64,000 nucleotides of DNA from Sphingobium chlorophenolicum (GTDB taxonomy: Bacteria > Pseudomonadota > Alphaproteobacteria > Sphingomonadales > Sphingomonadaceae): the NCBI RefSeq assembly GCF_000722875.1, contig NZ_JFHR01000015.1, positions 42,043-106,042 on the forward strand. The letters are read 5' to 3'. The notes beneath the pieces are model-generated. The model made no database searches, was not told the origin of the DNA, and was given only the letters and a program-made list of their open reading frames with translations. Of the stretch, positions 1 through 10,485 are shown piece after piece (position 1 is the stretch's first letter; each line of letters starts with the position of its first letter). The position numbers and the translations under genes were made by a program.

Positions 1-1458
1 ACGCCCCGCGCCGACCATCGCGCCATCGACCTGCTGACCGAAAACGGCATAGACATCGATCCCGGCGAACCGCTGATCGTCCGCCGCATCGTCAAGGCCG
101 ACGGCGGCAGCCGCGCCTTCGTCAACGACCAGGCCTGCTCGGCCGCCCTGCTGCGCGACCTCGGCAGCGCGCTGGTCGAAATCCACGGCCAACACGACGA
201 TCGCGGCCTGCTCAACCCGCGTGGCCATCGCGCCCTGCTCGACGCCTATGGCCGCTGCGACACGGCCGCCGTCAGCGCCGCCCATCACGCCTGGCGCGCC
301 GCCGCCGACCGCCTCGCGGAAAGCCGCGCCAGCGTCGAAACCGCCGCCCGCGACCGCGACTACCTCACCCACGCGGTCGACGAACTCACCCGCTTCGCCC
401 CCGAACCCGGCGAGGAAGCCACGCTCGCCGAAGAACGCGCCACCATGCAGAAGGGCGCGCGCCTCTCCGACGATCTCTCCGCCGTCACCGAATGTTTCAC
501 CGGCTCCGACGGCGGCCTCGCCCAATTGCGTCAGGCCGCCCGCCGCCTCGACCGCATCGTCAGCGAATATGAACCGCTCGCCGAAGTCCTCGCCGCCCTC
601 GACCGCGCCGTCATCGAAGCCAGCGAAGCCGAAGACCGCCTGGGCGAAGCCGCCGAGGCTTTGAGCTTCGATCCCGCCCGCCTCGACGCCATAGAAACCC
701 GCCTGTTCGACCTGCGCGGCCTTGCCCGCAAACATCAGGTGCAGCCCGACGACCTCGCCGCCCTGCGCGACGAGATGGCCGCGAAACTGGCCGCCATCGA
801 AGGCGGAGAGGAACATCTCGCTGCCCTCGAAGCCGATGTGAAGGCGAAGGCGGCGGCCTATCGCGAAGCCGCCCAGACCCTCTCCGCCGAACGCCGACAG
901 GCCGCCGGAAAGCTGGACGCTGCCGTCGCCGCCGAACTCGCCCCGCTGAAACTGGACGCCGCCCGCTTCCGCACCGTCGTCGCGCCGCAGGACGAAGGCC
1001 AATGGGGCCCGCACGGCATGGATCGGGTGGAATTCGAAATCTCCACCAACCCCGGCGCGCCCTTCGCCCCCCTGGTCAAGATCGCATCGGGCGGCGAACT
1101 CTCCCGCTTCATCCTCGCGCTCAAGGTCGCGCTGGCCGAACAGGGCGGCGCGGACACGCTCATCTTCGACGAGATCGACCGCGGGGTAGGGGGCGCCGTC
1201 GCCTCGGCCATAGGCGACCGCCTCGCCCGCCTGTCGCAAACCAACCAGATATTGGTCGTCACCCACAGCCCGCAAGTGGCGGCACGGGGCGCAGGCCATA
1301 TGTTGATCGCCAAATCCAGTGACGGCACCGTCACCCGCACCGGCGTCCACGCGCTGAGCGACGGAGAACGCCGCGAGGAAATCGCCCGCATGCTCTCCGG
1401 CGCCGAAATCACGGCAGAGGCGCGGGCGCAGGCCGAACGTCTGCTCGAAAAGTTATAA
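1..1458 (+). CDS. recN: DNA repair protein RecN, 3' part (5' end outside window)
   Basis: RecN is an SMC-like ATPase of the cytoplasm that acts in recombinational repair of double-strand breaks. The reading frame is open from base 1, so the N-terminal Walker A region lies outside the window; about 485 C-terminal residues are visible against a usual total near 555. Near the start is the family motif VEIHGQHD, followed by a long helical coiled-coil stretch, then the ABC signature SGGELSRF and the Walker B/D-loop LIFDEIDRGVGG, then the H-loop THSPQVAA. The order matches RecN and not SbcC or SMC. No in-frame stop is seen before TAA at 1456-1458. Confidence 0.95.
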   Translation, partial: TPRADHRAIDLLTENGIDIDPGEPLIVRRIVKADGGSRAFVNDQACSAALLRDLGSALVEIHGQHDDRGLLNPRGHRALLDAYGRCDTAAVSAAHHAWRAAADRLAESRASVETAARDRDYLTHAVDELTRFAPEPGEEATLAEERATMQKGARLSDDLSAVTECFTGSDGGLAQLRQAARRLDRIVSEYEPLAEVLAALDRAVIEASEAEDRLGEAAEALSFDPARLDAIETRLFDLRGLARKHQVQPDDLAALRDEMAAKLAAIEGGEEHLAALEADVKAKAAAYREAAQTLSAERRQAAGKLDAAVAAELAPLKLDAARFRTVVAPQDEGQWGPHGMDRVEFEISTNPGAPFAPLVKIASGGELSRFILALKVALAEQGGADTLIFDEIDRGVGGAVASAIGDRLARLSQTNQILVVTHSPQVAARGAGHMLIAKSSDGTVTRTGVHALSDGERREEIARMLSGAEITAEARAQAERLLEKL

Positions 1459-1525
1459 AGGCTTGATCCGGAGTCCCGCTCTTCTCCCTTCATCCACGAC
1501 TGCAAGCCACCAGTTGCCCCATTTT

Positions 1526-1582
1526 CCTCCCCTCCCTGAAAGGGAGGGGCCGGGGGTGGGTAGTCGAGCGCAGCGAGGCTCG
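1526..1582 (+). repeat. Family B GC-rich repeat, copy 1
   Basis: A short inverted repeat (CTCCCTGAAAGGGAG core) is followed by GGGGCCGGGGGTGGG and a GAGCGCAGCGAG segment. A closely similar sequence occurs inside the bkdB gene at 48959-49088, and a related hairpin closes the window at 63977-64000. It lies in the recN-ligA gap (1459-1886), which otherwise holds the family A copy at 1651-1780; I see no gene in that gap. Confidence 0.7.
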
Positions 1583-1650
1583 TTACGGCAGGGTTATGCG
1601 CTGCGTCGCCGAAGCAGCCCGACCACAAGCGACCGATTGCGGACATTAAA

Positions 1651-1780
1651 TTCCTCCCTACGCGGAGCGTGGGGAGGGGGACCATGCGAAGCATGGTGGA
1701 GGGGAAATGCGGAGGTTGTGCCCCTTTCCCCTCCACCAGCCTCCGGCTGGTCCCCCTCCCCATCTATCGATGGGGAGGAA
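1651..1780 (-). repeat. Family A mosaic repeat, copy 1
   Basis: About 130 bp built of two converging arms. One arm begins CCTCCCTACGCGGAGCGTGG, the other ends CATCTATCGATGGGGAGG, and both continue inward into GGGGGACC followed by a small hairpin (CCATGCGAAGCATGG on one side, CCAGCCTCCGGCTGG on the other) and GAGGGGAAA. Related copies are at 33256, 49980, 52655 and 59901. The flank on the ligA side shares GGACCTATCC with the other copies when read on the minus strand. Confidence 0.8.
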
Positions 1781-1808
1781 TAGGATAGGTCCGCTTTCCA
1801 CCCAATAA

Positions 1809-4022
<2,214 letters not shown>

Positions 4023-4033
4023 TCCCGCGATAT

Positions 4034-4324
4034 TCAGTTCCCGACCTTCGCCTGCGCGAAAGCCACCAGCGAGCCGAACGTCTCGAACGTGTCGCCGTCG
4101 ATATCCTCATCCTCGATCAGGATGCCGAATCGGTCCTCCATTTCGGTGAGCAGCCCGGCGACGGCCATGGAATCCAGTTCCGGCAGCGCCCCGAATAGCG
4201 GCGTGTCCGCATCGAAGGCGTCGACCCGGTCCTGCGACAGGGCCAGCACATCGCGCAGCAGGGCGCGCATCATCGTTTCGATATCCATTGCCCGGTCGAC
4301 CGGTTGACTATTGTCCGCCCGCAT
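4034..4324 (-). CDS. Acyl carrier protein, exosortase-locus type
   Basis: A 96-residue acidic helical protein with the phosphopantetheine attachment serine in PELDSMAVAGLL (Ser52 counted from this start), so it should carry an acyl or aminoacyl group as a thioester. It lies at the head of the XrtA polysaccharide locus, next to the acetyltransferase-like gene on the same strand and opposite an AMP-forming ligase that could load it (inference). The start at 4324 has TAGGTAGG upstream; an internal ATG at 4288 (MDIETMMRALL) also fits usual carrier-protein length. It is not the fatty-acid AcpP, whose motif is DSLDTVELVM-like. Confidence 0.85.
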   Translation of the reverse strand: MRADNSQPVDRAMDIETMMRALLRDVLALSQDRVDAFDADTPLFGALPELDSMAVAGLLTEMEDRFGILIEDEDIDGDTFETFGSLVAFAQAKVGN

Positions 4325-4352
4325 GATGGGCGCCTACCTAATCGTTCCGATG

Positions 4353-5360
4353 CTAACCTACAAGCGCGGAAATGGCCGTGCGCGCCGCGGGCAGCCAGAC
4401 GGAGGCGCGCCGGGGGTTGAAGAAATCCAGCCGGTACAGCGTCTCGCGCCGCTCCATCCAGTCGGTCTTGTAGCCATTGTCCCCCGTGCCATAATCGATC
4501 GTCGCGACATGATCGCGGTCGATGGCCTGGGCGAACATGGCATGGCTCAGCAGGCTGCCCGGCGAAGCGCCGTCGAACGCCTGATCATGCGCCAGCTTGT
4601 GGATCAGCGCCGTCCCATTCTCCACGGTCCACATCTGGGTGGCGACCGGCTGCTCCTCCAGCCGCGCAAAGCCCAGCCTCAGCGTCCCCGCAGCACTTTC
4701 CCGCTCCGCCAGCGCCCGCAGGAAGGACAGATTCGCTTCCGGCTGCTTCCAGCTTCGCCCATGCACCGCGACATAATCCCGCCACAGCGCATCGGTCAGC
4801 CGGTCCGAAATGCTCAGCGTGAAACGGCTGGCCCGGCCCTTGCGGCTGATCAGCGTACGCAGCCGCCCCGGCCTCTGCGCCCAATATTGCTCGAAGCTCC
4901 GCCCGTTCAGATCCAGTATATGCCGTCCGCCCATCGGCCGCCGGACCCCGAACCATCCGGCCCGGCGAAAGGCTTCGAGCAGCAGGTCCGAAGCCTCCGT
5001 CACCGGATAGAGGTCGACCTGTGCGCTGTCCTTCAACAAATTCTGCGCGATAACCTCCACCAACCGGCGGCGCACGGTCCAGTCAGGCGGCCCCAGAAAG
5101 ACCGGCCCCCAATCGAAACTATACCAGTTGGCCAGAGCGCTCACCCGCCCGGCCTTGGGCGCGACCAGGAAAAGCCATGCCTGATGCTCCCCCTCCAACG
5201 CCTGAAAAATCCGCGCTTCCGTCGTCGCGAAACAATGCGCATGAAGCGATTCGAACCACTCGATCCGCTCGAACAGTGAAGACATGGCCGCCCGGTCGAG
5301 CGCATCGCCCAGCGCCTGACGCGCTTCCATGACGCTGCGATATTCCCTTGCGACCAGCAA
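4353..5360 (-). CDS. GNAT-fold acyltransferase (CelD/FemAB-like), EPS locus
   Basis: A 335-residue protein resembling the CelD/GNAT acetyltransferases often found in polysaccharide loci. The C-terminal half carries the recognisable pattern: LRLGFARLEEQPVATQMW, then HKLAHDQAFDGASPGSLL and a DYGTGDNGYKTDWM segment, as in the PF13480 fold. It probably transfers an acyl group onto an amino sugar or amino acid in the cytoplasm; substrate unknown. It is transcribed with the acyl carrier gene 28 bp downstream and diverges from the acyl ligase gene. The start at 5360 is TTG with GGGGAG eight bases upstream; ATG at 5330 is an alternative. Confidence 0.8.
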   Translation of the reverse strand: MLVAREYRSVMEARQALGDALDRAAMSSLFERIEWFESLHAHCFATTEARIFQALEGEHQAWLFLVAPKAGRVSALANWYSFDWGPVFLGPPDWTVRRRLVEVIAQNLLKDSAQVDLYPVTEASDLLLEAFRRAGWFGVRRPMGGRHILDLNGRSFEQYWAQRPGRLRTLISRKGRASRFTLSISDRLTDALWRDYVAVHGRSWKQPEANLSFLRALAERESAAGTLRLGFARLEEQPVATQMWTVENGTALIHKLAHDQAFDGASPGSLLSHAMFAQAIDRDHVATIDYGTGDNGYKTDWMERRETLYRLDFFNPRRASVWLPAARTAISALVG

Positions 5361-5411
5361 ACCATTATCTCCCCGGCGACGACTCCCCGAAATTAGGAAA
5401 AAAGTCTGGAG

Positions 5412-6953
5412 ATGGAGTTAAGCGATTCCCCCCTGCCCATGATGGTCGACGGCGCGGAAGTGCGCCCCATCGACCATCTGCTGCTGCGCGGCGATCCGGC
5501 GCGCCCCGCGCTGGACGGCCGTTCGGGCACGCAAAGCTATGCCGAACTGGAAGTCACGCTGGGCCGCCTGGCCGCCTGGCTCGCCGGTTTCGGACTGGAA
5601 AAGGGCGCGCGAGTCGCAAGCTGGATCGCCAAGGGGCCGGTCGCCGCGCTGATGCCGCTCGCCGCACCCCGCGCCGGGCTGGTGCATCTACCGGTCAACC
5701 CGCTGCTCAAACATGCCCAGGTCGCCCATATTTTGGCCGACAGCGGCGCATCCCTCCTGATCGGCACCGCGAGTCGCCTCTCGACCCTGCACCCCTCCGA
5801 CGTGCCGCAACCATGCCGCCTCCACCGGGAAGACGACGCGGCATGCGCGATGAGCGGCGGCGAGGCGCTGAATCCATCCGAAACCGCGCCGGACGATCTG
5901 GCCGCCATCCTCTACACCAGCGGCTCGACCGGACGGCCCAAGGGCGTGATGCTCAGCCACGCCAATCTCTGGCTGGGCGCGGCATCGGTAGCGCATTACC
6001 TCAATCTCACCCCGCAGGACCGGACGCTCTGCGTGCTCCCCTTCAGCTTCGACTATGGCCAGAATCAGCTTCTTTCCACATGGTTCGCGGGCGGCTGCGT
6101 CTATCCGCTCGACTATCTGACGCCCCGCGACGTGGTGAAGTCGGTCGACCGCCGCGACATCACCACGCTCGCCGGAGTGCCGCCGCTCTGGGTGCAACTC
6201 ACTGAACTGGACTGGCCGGAGGAGGTGGCGGGCAAGCTCAAACGCCTCACCAACAGCGGCGGCGCGCTCACCCGCCCGCTGGTAGCGAAATTGCGGGCGC
6301 TGTTCCCGAAAGCCGACCTCTACCCCATGTACGGCCTGACCGAGGCCTTCCGCTCGACCTTCCTACCGCCCGCATTGGTGGAAAGCCACCCCGACAGCAT
6401 GGGATCGGCCATCCCCCATGCGGAAATATTGGTCGTCCGCCCCGACGGAAGCATCACCGACGACGACGAACCGGGCGAACTGGTCCATTGCGGCCCGCTG
6501 GTTGCGCAGGGCTATTGGCGCGACGAAGCCCGCACCGCCGAACGCTTCAAGCCCGCCCCAAAAGCCTCCCGCTACGGCGGCATGGCGGTATGGTCCGGCG
6601 ACACGGTGCGCCGCGACGCGCAGGGCCTGCTTTATTTCGTCGGCCGCGACGACGCGATGATCAAGTCCGCAGGCAACCGCATCAGCCCCACCGAAATAGA
6701 GGAAGCCGCCGCCGCCGTCGAAGGCGTGGCCGAAGCCGTAGCGCTGGGCATCAAGGACGACCGCCTGGGCCAGGCCGTCCTCCTCCTGTTGCGCGCCACC
6801 TCCCCGGAGCTAAAGGCGGAAGTCGAATCCCGGCTGAAGGCCGAACTCCCCAATTTCATGCAACCGCGAGAAATCCTCATGCTCCCCGAATTCCCTCGCA
6901 ATCCCAATGGCAAGATCGACCGGGTGGCGCTGGCGAAGGCGCATGGCGCATGA
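5412..6953 (+). CDS. Acyl-CoA/AMP-forming ligase, exosortase A system-associated
   Basis: A 513-residue ANL-superfamily enzyme that should adenylate a carboxylic acid and pass it to CoA or a carrier protein. The ATP-binding P-loop YTSGSTGRPKGVML is near residue 170, followed by MYGLTEAF (A5 motif), the YFVGRDDAMIKSAGNRISP hinge region, and the catalytic lysine in NPNGKIDR near the C-terminus. It matches the ligase family found next to exosortase A. The stop overlaps the start of the PLP decarboxylase gene (ATGA), which implies coupled translation. The adjacent, divergent acyl carrier protein is a plausible acceptor (inference). Confidence 0.9.
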   Translation: MELSDSPLPMMVDGAEVRPIDHLLLRGDPARPALDGRSGTQSYAELEVTLGRLAAWLAGFGLEKGARVASWIAKGPVAALMPLAAPRAGLVHLPVNPLLKHAQVAHILADSGASLLIGTASRLSTLHPSDVPQPCRLHREDDAACAMSGGEALNPSETAPDDLAAILYTSGSTGRPKGVMLSHANLWLGAASVAHYLNLTPQDRTLCVLPFSFDYGQNQLLSTWFAGGCVYPLDYLTPRDVVKSVDRRDITTLAGVPPLWVQLTELDWPEEVAGKLKRLTNSGGALTRPLVAKLRALFPKADLYPMYGLTEAFRSTFLPPALVESHPDSMGSAIPHAEILVVRPDGSITDDDEPGELVHCGPLVAQGYWRDEARTAERFKPAPKASRYGGMAVWSGDTVRRDAQGLLYFVGRDDAMIKSAGNRISPTEIEEAAAAVEGVAEAVALGIKDDRLGQAVLLLLRATSPELKAEVESRLKAELPNFMQPREILMLPEFPRNPNGKIDRVALAKAHGA

Positions 6954-8182
6954 AGCCGATGGGACCGATCCCCCCCTTCTTCACCAGCGAGGAGGGCATG
7001 TTGCTGATCGGCGGCAGCGGCGCGGCCAGCCTGGTCGACGAAGCAGGCGACACGCCCCTGTTCGTCTATGACATGGCCATAATAGAGGAGCAGGCACGGG
7101 CCTTCCGCGACGCCATGCCGCTCACCCTGTCGCTCCACTATGCGGTGAAGGCGAACCCCTATGCGCCCCTGCTGCAACGCATGGCGAAGCTGGTCGACGG
7201 CTTCGACGTGGCCTCCGGCGGCGAGCTGACGCGGGCGCTGGAGGCGGGCATGGACCCCGCCCATATCAGCTTCGCCGGGCCGGGAAAGCGCGACGACGAA
7301 CTGATTGTCGCCATAGACAGCGGCGCGACGATCAATCTGGAATCGGAAGGCGAAGCGCGCCGCGCCATCGCCCTTGGCGAACAGCGCGGCCGAACGCCGA
7401 AACTGGCGATACGGGTAAACCCCGATTTCGACCTCAAAGGGTCCGGCATGCGCATGGGCGGCGGCGCCAAGCCCTTCGGCGTCGACGCGGATCGCGCCGC
7501 CGATCTCGCCCGCCGGGTGATCGACGCGGGGGCTGACTGGCGCGGCTGGCACATCTTCGCGGGCAGCCAGGCTTTGGGCGCGGAGGCGCTGATCGAAACG
7601 CAGGCGGCCACCATCGACCTCGCCACGCGCCTGTCCGATGCGGTGGGCGTCACGCCGCCGCTGGTCAATCTGGGCGGCGGCTTCGGCATCCCCTATTTCC
7701 CCGGCGACGAGCGTCTGGACATCCGGCCCATCGGCGAAGCGCTGGGCAAGCTGCTGGAGCAACGCGCCGACATATTGCAGGGCAGCGAATTCGCCATGGA
7801 ACTGGGCCGCTGGCTGGTGGGCGAGGCGGGCGTCTATCTGACCCGCATAGTCGACATAAAGAAAAGCCAGGGCGAAACCTTCATCGTGGTCGACGGCGGC
7901 CTGCACCATCAACTGGCGGCCAGCGGCAATTTCGGCACGGTGGTCCGGCGCAACTATCCCATCGCCGTCGCCAACCGCTTCGGGCAGGCTCCCGCGCAGG
8001 AAGCCGCAACGGTCGTCGGCTGCCTCTGCACCCCCATCGACCGGCTGGGGGACAAGGTCGCGCTGCCGCCGGTGGAGGAGGGCGACCTGATCGCGATCTT
8101 CCTCGCCGGGGCCTATGGCGCGTCGGCCAGCCCCGCCGCTTTCCTTGGTCATCCGGCTCCCCTAGAACTTTTGATAGGCTGA
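6950..8182 (+). CDS. PLP-dependent decarboxylase, exosortase A system-associated
   Basis: A 410-residue fold-III PLP enzyme of the diaminopimelate/ornithine decarboxylase group. The PLP lysine is in HYAVKANPYAPLL (about residue 66), glycine-rich phosphate loops appear as NLGGGFGIPYFPGDE, and the active-site cysteine motif is GCLCTPIDRLGD. This subfamily is a standard member of exosortase A loci and its true substrate is not established; decarboxylation of an amino acid that the neighbouring ligase then uses, or the reverse, is inference. ATG at 6950 overlaps the ligase stop by four bases. It is the last gene before the promoter region at 8186. Confidence 0.9.
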   Translation: MKPMGPIPPFFTSEEGMLLIGGSGAASLVDEAGDTPLFVYDMAIIEEQARAFRDAMPLTLSLHYAVKANPYAPLLQRMAKLVDGFDVASGGELTRALEAGMDPAHISFAGPGKRDDELIVAIDSGATINLESEGEARRAIALGEQRGRTPKLAIRVNPDFDLKGSGMRMGGGAKPFGVDADRAADLARRVIDAGADWRGWHIFAGSQALGAEALIETQAATIDLATRLSDAVGVTPPLVNLGGGFGIPYFPGDERLDIRPIGEALGKLLEQRADILQGSEFAMELGRWLVGEAGVYLTRIVDIKKSQGETFIVVDGGLHHQLAASGNFGTVVRRNYPIAVANRFGQAPAQEAATVVGCLCTPIDRLGDKVALPPVEEGDLIAIFLAGAYGASASPAAFLGHPAPLELLIG

Positions 8183-8185
8183 TTT

Positions 8186-8215
8186 GCCAACAACTTAACT
8201 CTAACGGTATATTTA
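8186..8215 (+). promoter_or_regulatory. Predicted sigma-70-type promoter for the export/XrtA operon
   Basis: TTGCCA (8186-8191), an 18-bp spacer, and TATATT (8210-8215) lie in a short AT-richer stretch of an otherwise very GC-rich region. The predicted start near 8222 leaves a leader of about 90 bases before the export lipoprotein gene. Prediction only. Confidence 0.45.
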
Positions 8216-8223
8216 CCCTTTCC

Positions 8224-8253
8224 GGGCATGAAGGCTCCCAAAGCCTCGTGCCC
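8224..8253 (+). promoter_or_regulatory. Leader hairpin upstream of the export operon
   Basis: GGGCATGAAGGCT (8224-8236) pairs with AGCCTCGTGCCC (8242-8253) around a CCCAA loop, with one bulge. A second small hairpin, CTTGCG/CGCAAG, follows at about 8281-8298. Both lie between the predicted promoter and the first export gene, so they may affect message stability or translation. Confidence 0.5.
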
Positions 8254-8314
8254 GATGGCCCGCCTGTCCCTTGGCGGCCTCTTGCGCGCGGCCGCAAGCA
8301 AGAGGGTGAAGAGC

Positions 8315-8959
8315 ATGCGTTTCCTGTCGGTTTCCCGGGCCTTGATCGGCGTATCGCTGCCTGCCATCGCCCTTTCCGGCTGCGCGTCGAACGGCAGCGC
8401 GCCGAACCTGCCGCCCGCATCCTTCGTCTCGACGCAGGAGGGGCCGGGCGAGGAATATGTGATCGGCCCGCTCGACGACCTCACCATCTTCGTGTGGCGA
8501 AACCCCGATCTGGGGGCGAAGGTTCAGGTGCGGCCGGACGGACGCATCACCACGCCGCTGATTTCGGACATGCCCGCCGTCGGCAAGACGCCCAAGCAAC
8601 TGGCCGACGACCTGAAGGTCGCGCTCGGCAAATATATCGAAAATCCGCTGGTGTCGGTGATCGTCAACAATTTCTCCGGCACGTTCAGCCAGCAGGTGCG
8701 GATCGTCGGCGCGACGGAAAAGCCCGCGTCCATCCCGTACCGCGCCAACATGACCCTGCTGGACGCGATGATCTCCGTCGGCGGCCTGTCCGAATATGCG
8801 GCGGGCAACCGGGCGAAGCTGGTCCGCTTCAACCGGGAAAGCGGCAAGCAGCAGGAATATCAGGTCCGCCTGGGCGACCTGTTGAAGCGCGGCGACAGCA
8901 AGGCGAACGTCATGCTGGCGCCCGGCGACGTCATCATCATTCCCGAAAGCATGTTCTGA
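8315..8959 (+). CDS. Polysaccharide export lipoprotein (Wza/EpsA-like), XrtA system
   Basis: An outer-membrane export protein that forms the channel for the polysaccharide. From ATG 8315 the product is 214 residues, begins with a lipoprotein signal (lipobox LSGC), then a Poly_export domain (EYVIGPLDDLTIFVWRNPDL) and an SLBB-like domain (RIVGATEKPASIPY). The ATG follows AGAGGGTGAAGAGC, a good ribosome site; an upstream ATG at 8228 would place the signal peptide 29 residues inside, so it is rejected. It is shorter than E. coli Wza, as usual for exosortase loci. The next gene starts two bases after the stop. Confidence 0.9.
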   Translation: MRFLSVSRALIGVSLPAIALSGCASNGSAPNLPPASFVSTQEGPGEEYVIGPLDDLTIFVWRNPDLGAKVQVRPDGRITTPLISDMPAVGKTPKQLADDLKVALGKYIENPLVSVIVNNFSGTFSQQVRIVGATEKPASIPYRANMTLLDAMISVGGLSEYAAGNRAKLVRFNRESGKQQEYQVRLGDLLKRGDSKANVMLAPGDVIIIPESMF

Positions 8960-8960
8960 C

Positions 8961-10472
8961 ATGGCGGCGCTGGTCGACGAACTGCTGGTCATCCTGCACG
9001 GCATCTGGCTCCGCCGCTGGCTGGCGCTCGCCGTCGCATGGGGCGTGTGCCTGTTGGGCTGGCTGGGCATCGCGCTCATCCCCAACAGCTATGAATCGAA
9101 GGCGCGGGTCTATGTGAACACCCAGTCGCTGCTGGAGGACAAGGTGGGCATCACCCAGGTCCAGTCGCAGCAGGATCTGGATCGCGTGCGCCAGACGCTG
9201 GCCAGCACCGCCAATCTGGAACGGGTGGTCAAGGAAACCGACCTCAGCCGGACGGTCGACGGTCCCCGCGATCTGGCGGCCAAGATCGTCAAGCTGCGCG
9301 AAGGCATCATGGTCGTCGCGCAACTGGACCCCAGCATGATCGACATCAGCGCCACATGGGCCGATTCCGGCCTGTCGGACGGCGCCAATGCGCGCATTTC
9401 GCAGCAGATCGTGCAGAAGCTGGTCGACATCTTCCAGGAAACCAACCTGTCCTCCGACAAGGTCGAAACAAAACAGAGCCTCAGCTTCCTCGACCAGCAA
9501 CTGGAGGCGCGGGGTAAGCAGCTTGCCGCCGCCGAACAGCGCCGCGTCGAATTCGAACAGCGCTATGCCGGGATGCTGCCGGGCGCGGGGTCGATCGGCC
9601 AGCGCATGGACGCCGCCCGGTCGGAAATCAATAGCATCGATTCGCAACTGGTGCAGGCGCAAAGCGCGCTGGCGGCGATGAACGGCCAGTTGGCTGGCAC
9701 GCCGCAGACTTTGCCGGGCGTCGGCGCTTCGGGCGGCCCTTCGGCCCTGTCGCAGGCGCAGGCGGACCTTGCCTCCATGCGGGCGCGGGGCTTCACCAAC
9801 AGCCATCCGGACGTGATCGCGGCCCAGCGGCAGGTCGACCTGCTGCGCGGGCAGGGCGGCGGCGGCGCGGGCAGCACGCCCAATCCCGCCTATCTCTCGA
9901 TCCGCTCGATGCAGGCCGAACGCGCCGCGACGGTGCAGGGGCTTTCCGCCCGCAAGGCGCAGTTGCAGGCGGACCTGAACGCCATGGCATCCCGCCAGAC
10001 CGACGAACCGGGCCTTGCCGCAGAGCAGGAACGGCTCGACCGCGACTATCAGGTGCTCAAGACCCAATATGACAAGATGCTGGCCGACCGGGAGGAAATC
10101 CGCCTGCGCGGCGACGTGAAGTCGGAAACCGGATCGATCCAGTTCCGCATCGTCAATCCGCCCAACCTGCCGACCGTGCCCGACGCGCCCAACCGGCCGC
10201 TGCTACTGCTGGGCGTGCTGATCCTGGGGATCGGCGCGGGCGTCGGCACGGCCTTCGCCATGGCGCAACTGAAGGGCGGCTTCCCCAATGCGGCGCGGCT
10301 GGAAAAGGCGCTGGGCGTGCCGGTGATCGGATCGATCAGCCAGACGGTGAACGCAGCGCAGGTCGCGGTGGAAAGGCAGCGGATGAAGTGGTTCGCGGGC
10401 GCCAGCGGCGGCCTTGCGGCGCTGTGCGTGCTGCTGGTCGTCATTGAATTCGTCCAGCGCGGACTGGCCTGA
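8961..10472 (+). CDS. Polysaccharide chain-length determinant (Wzz/GNVR), XrtA system
   Basis: An inner-membrane co-polymerase that controls polysaccharide length. The 503-residue product has an N-terminal membrane segment at about residues 17-38, a Wzz domain (YESKARVYVNTQSLL), a long periplasmic coiled-coil region, the GNVR-type segment (ETGSIQFRIVNPPNLPT), and a second membrane helix after the proline-rich PDAPNRP near residue 410. A further hydrophobic stretch closes the C-terminus. No kinase domain is attached; that is the next gene. It fits the exosortase-associated chain-length family. Confidence 0.92.
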   Translation: MAALVDELLVILHGIWLRRWLALAVAWGVCLLGWLGIALIPNSYESKARVYVNTQSLLEDKVGITQVQSQQDLDRVRQTLASTANLERVVKETDLSRTVDGPRDLAAKIVKLREGIMVVAQLDPSMIDISATWADSGLSDGANARISQQIVQKLVDIFQETNLSSDKVETKQSLSFLDQQLEARGKQLAAAEQRRVEFEQRYAGMLPGAGSIGQRMDAARSEINSIDSQLVQAQSALAAMNGQLAGTPQTLPGVGASGGPSALSQAQADLASMRARGFTNSHPDVIAAQRQVDLLRGQGGGGAGSTPNPAYLSIRSMQAERAATVQGLSARKAQLQADLNAMASRQTDEPGLAAEQERLDRDYQVLKTQYDKMLADREEIRLRGDVKSETGSIQFRIVNPPNLPTVPDAPNRPLLLLGVLILGIGAGVGTAFAMAQLKGGFPNAARLEKALGVPVIGSISQTVNAAQVAVERQRMKWFAGASGGLAALCVLLVVIEFVQRGLA

Positions 10473-10485
10473 GGGGGGACTGGAA

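Noticed and set aside
8228..8314. Earlier ATG for the export lipoprotein
   Set aside because: It would bury the lipoprotein signal 29 residues inside the protein and starts within the leader hairpin; ATG 8315 has a proper ribosome site.
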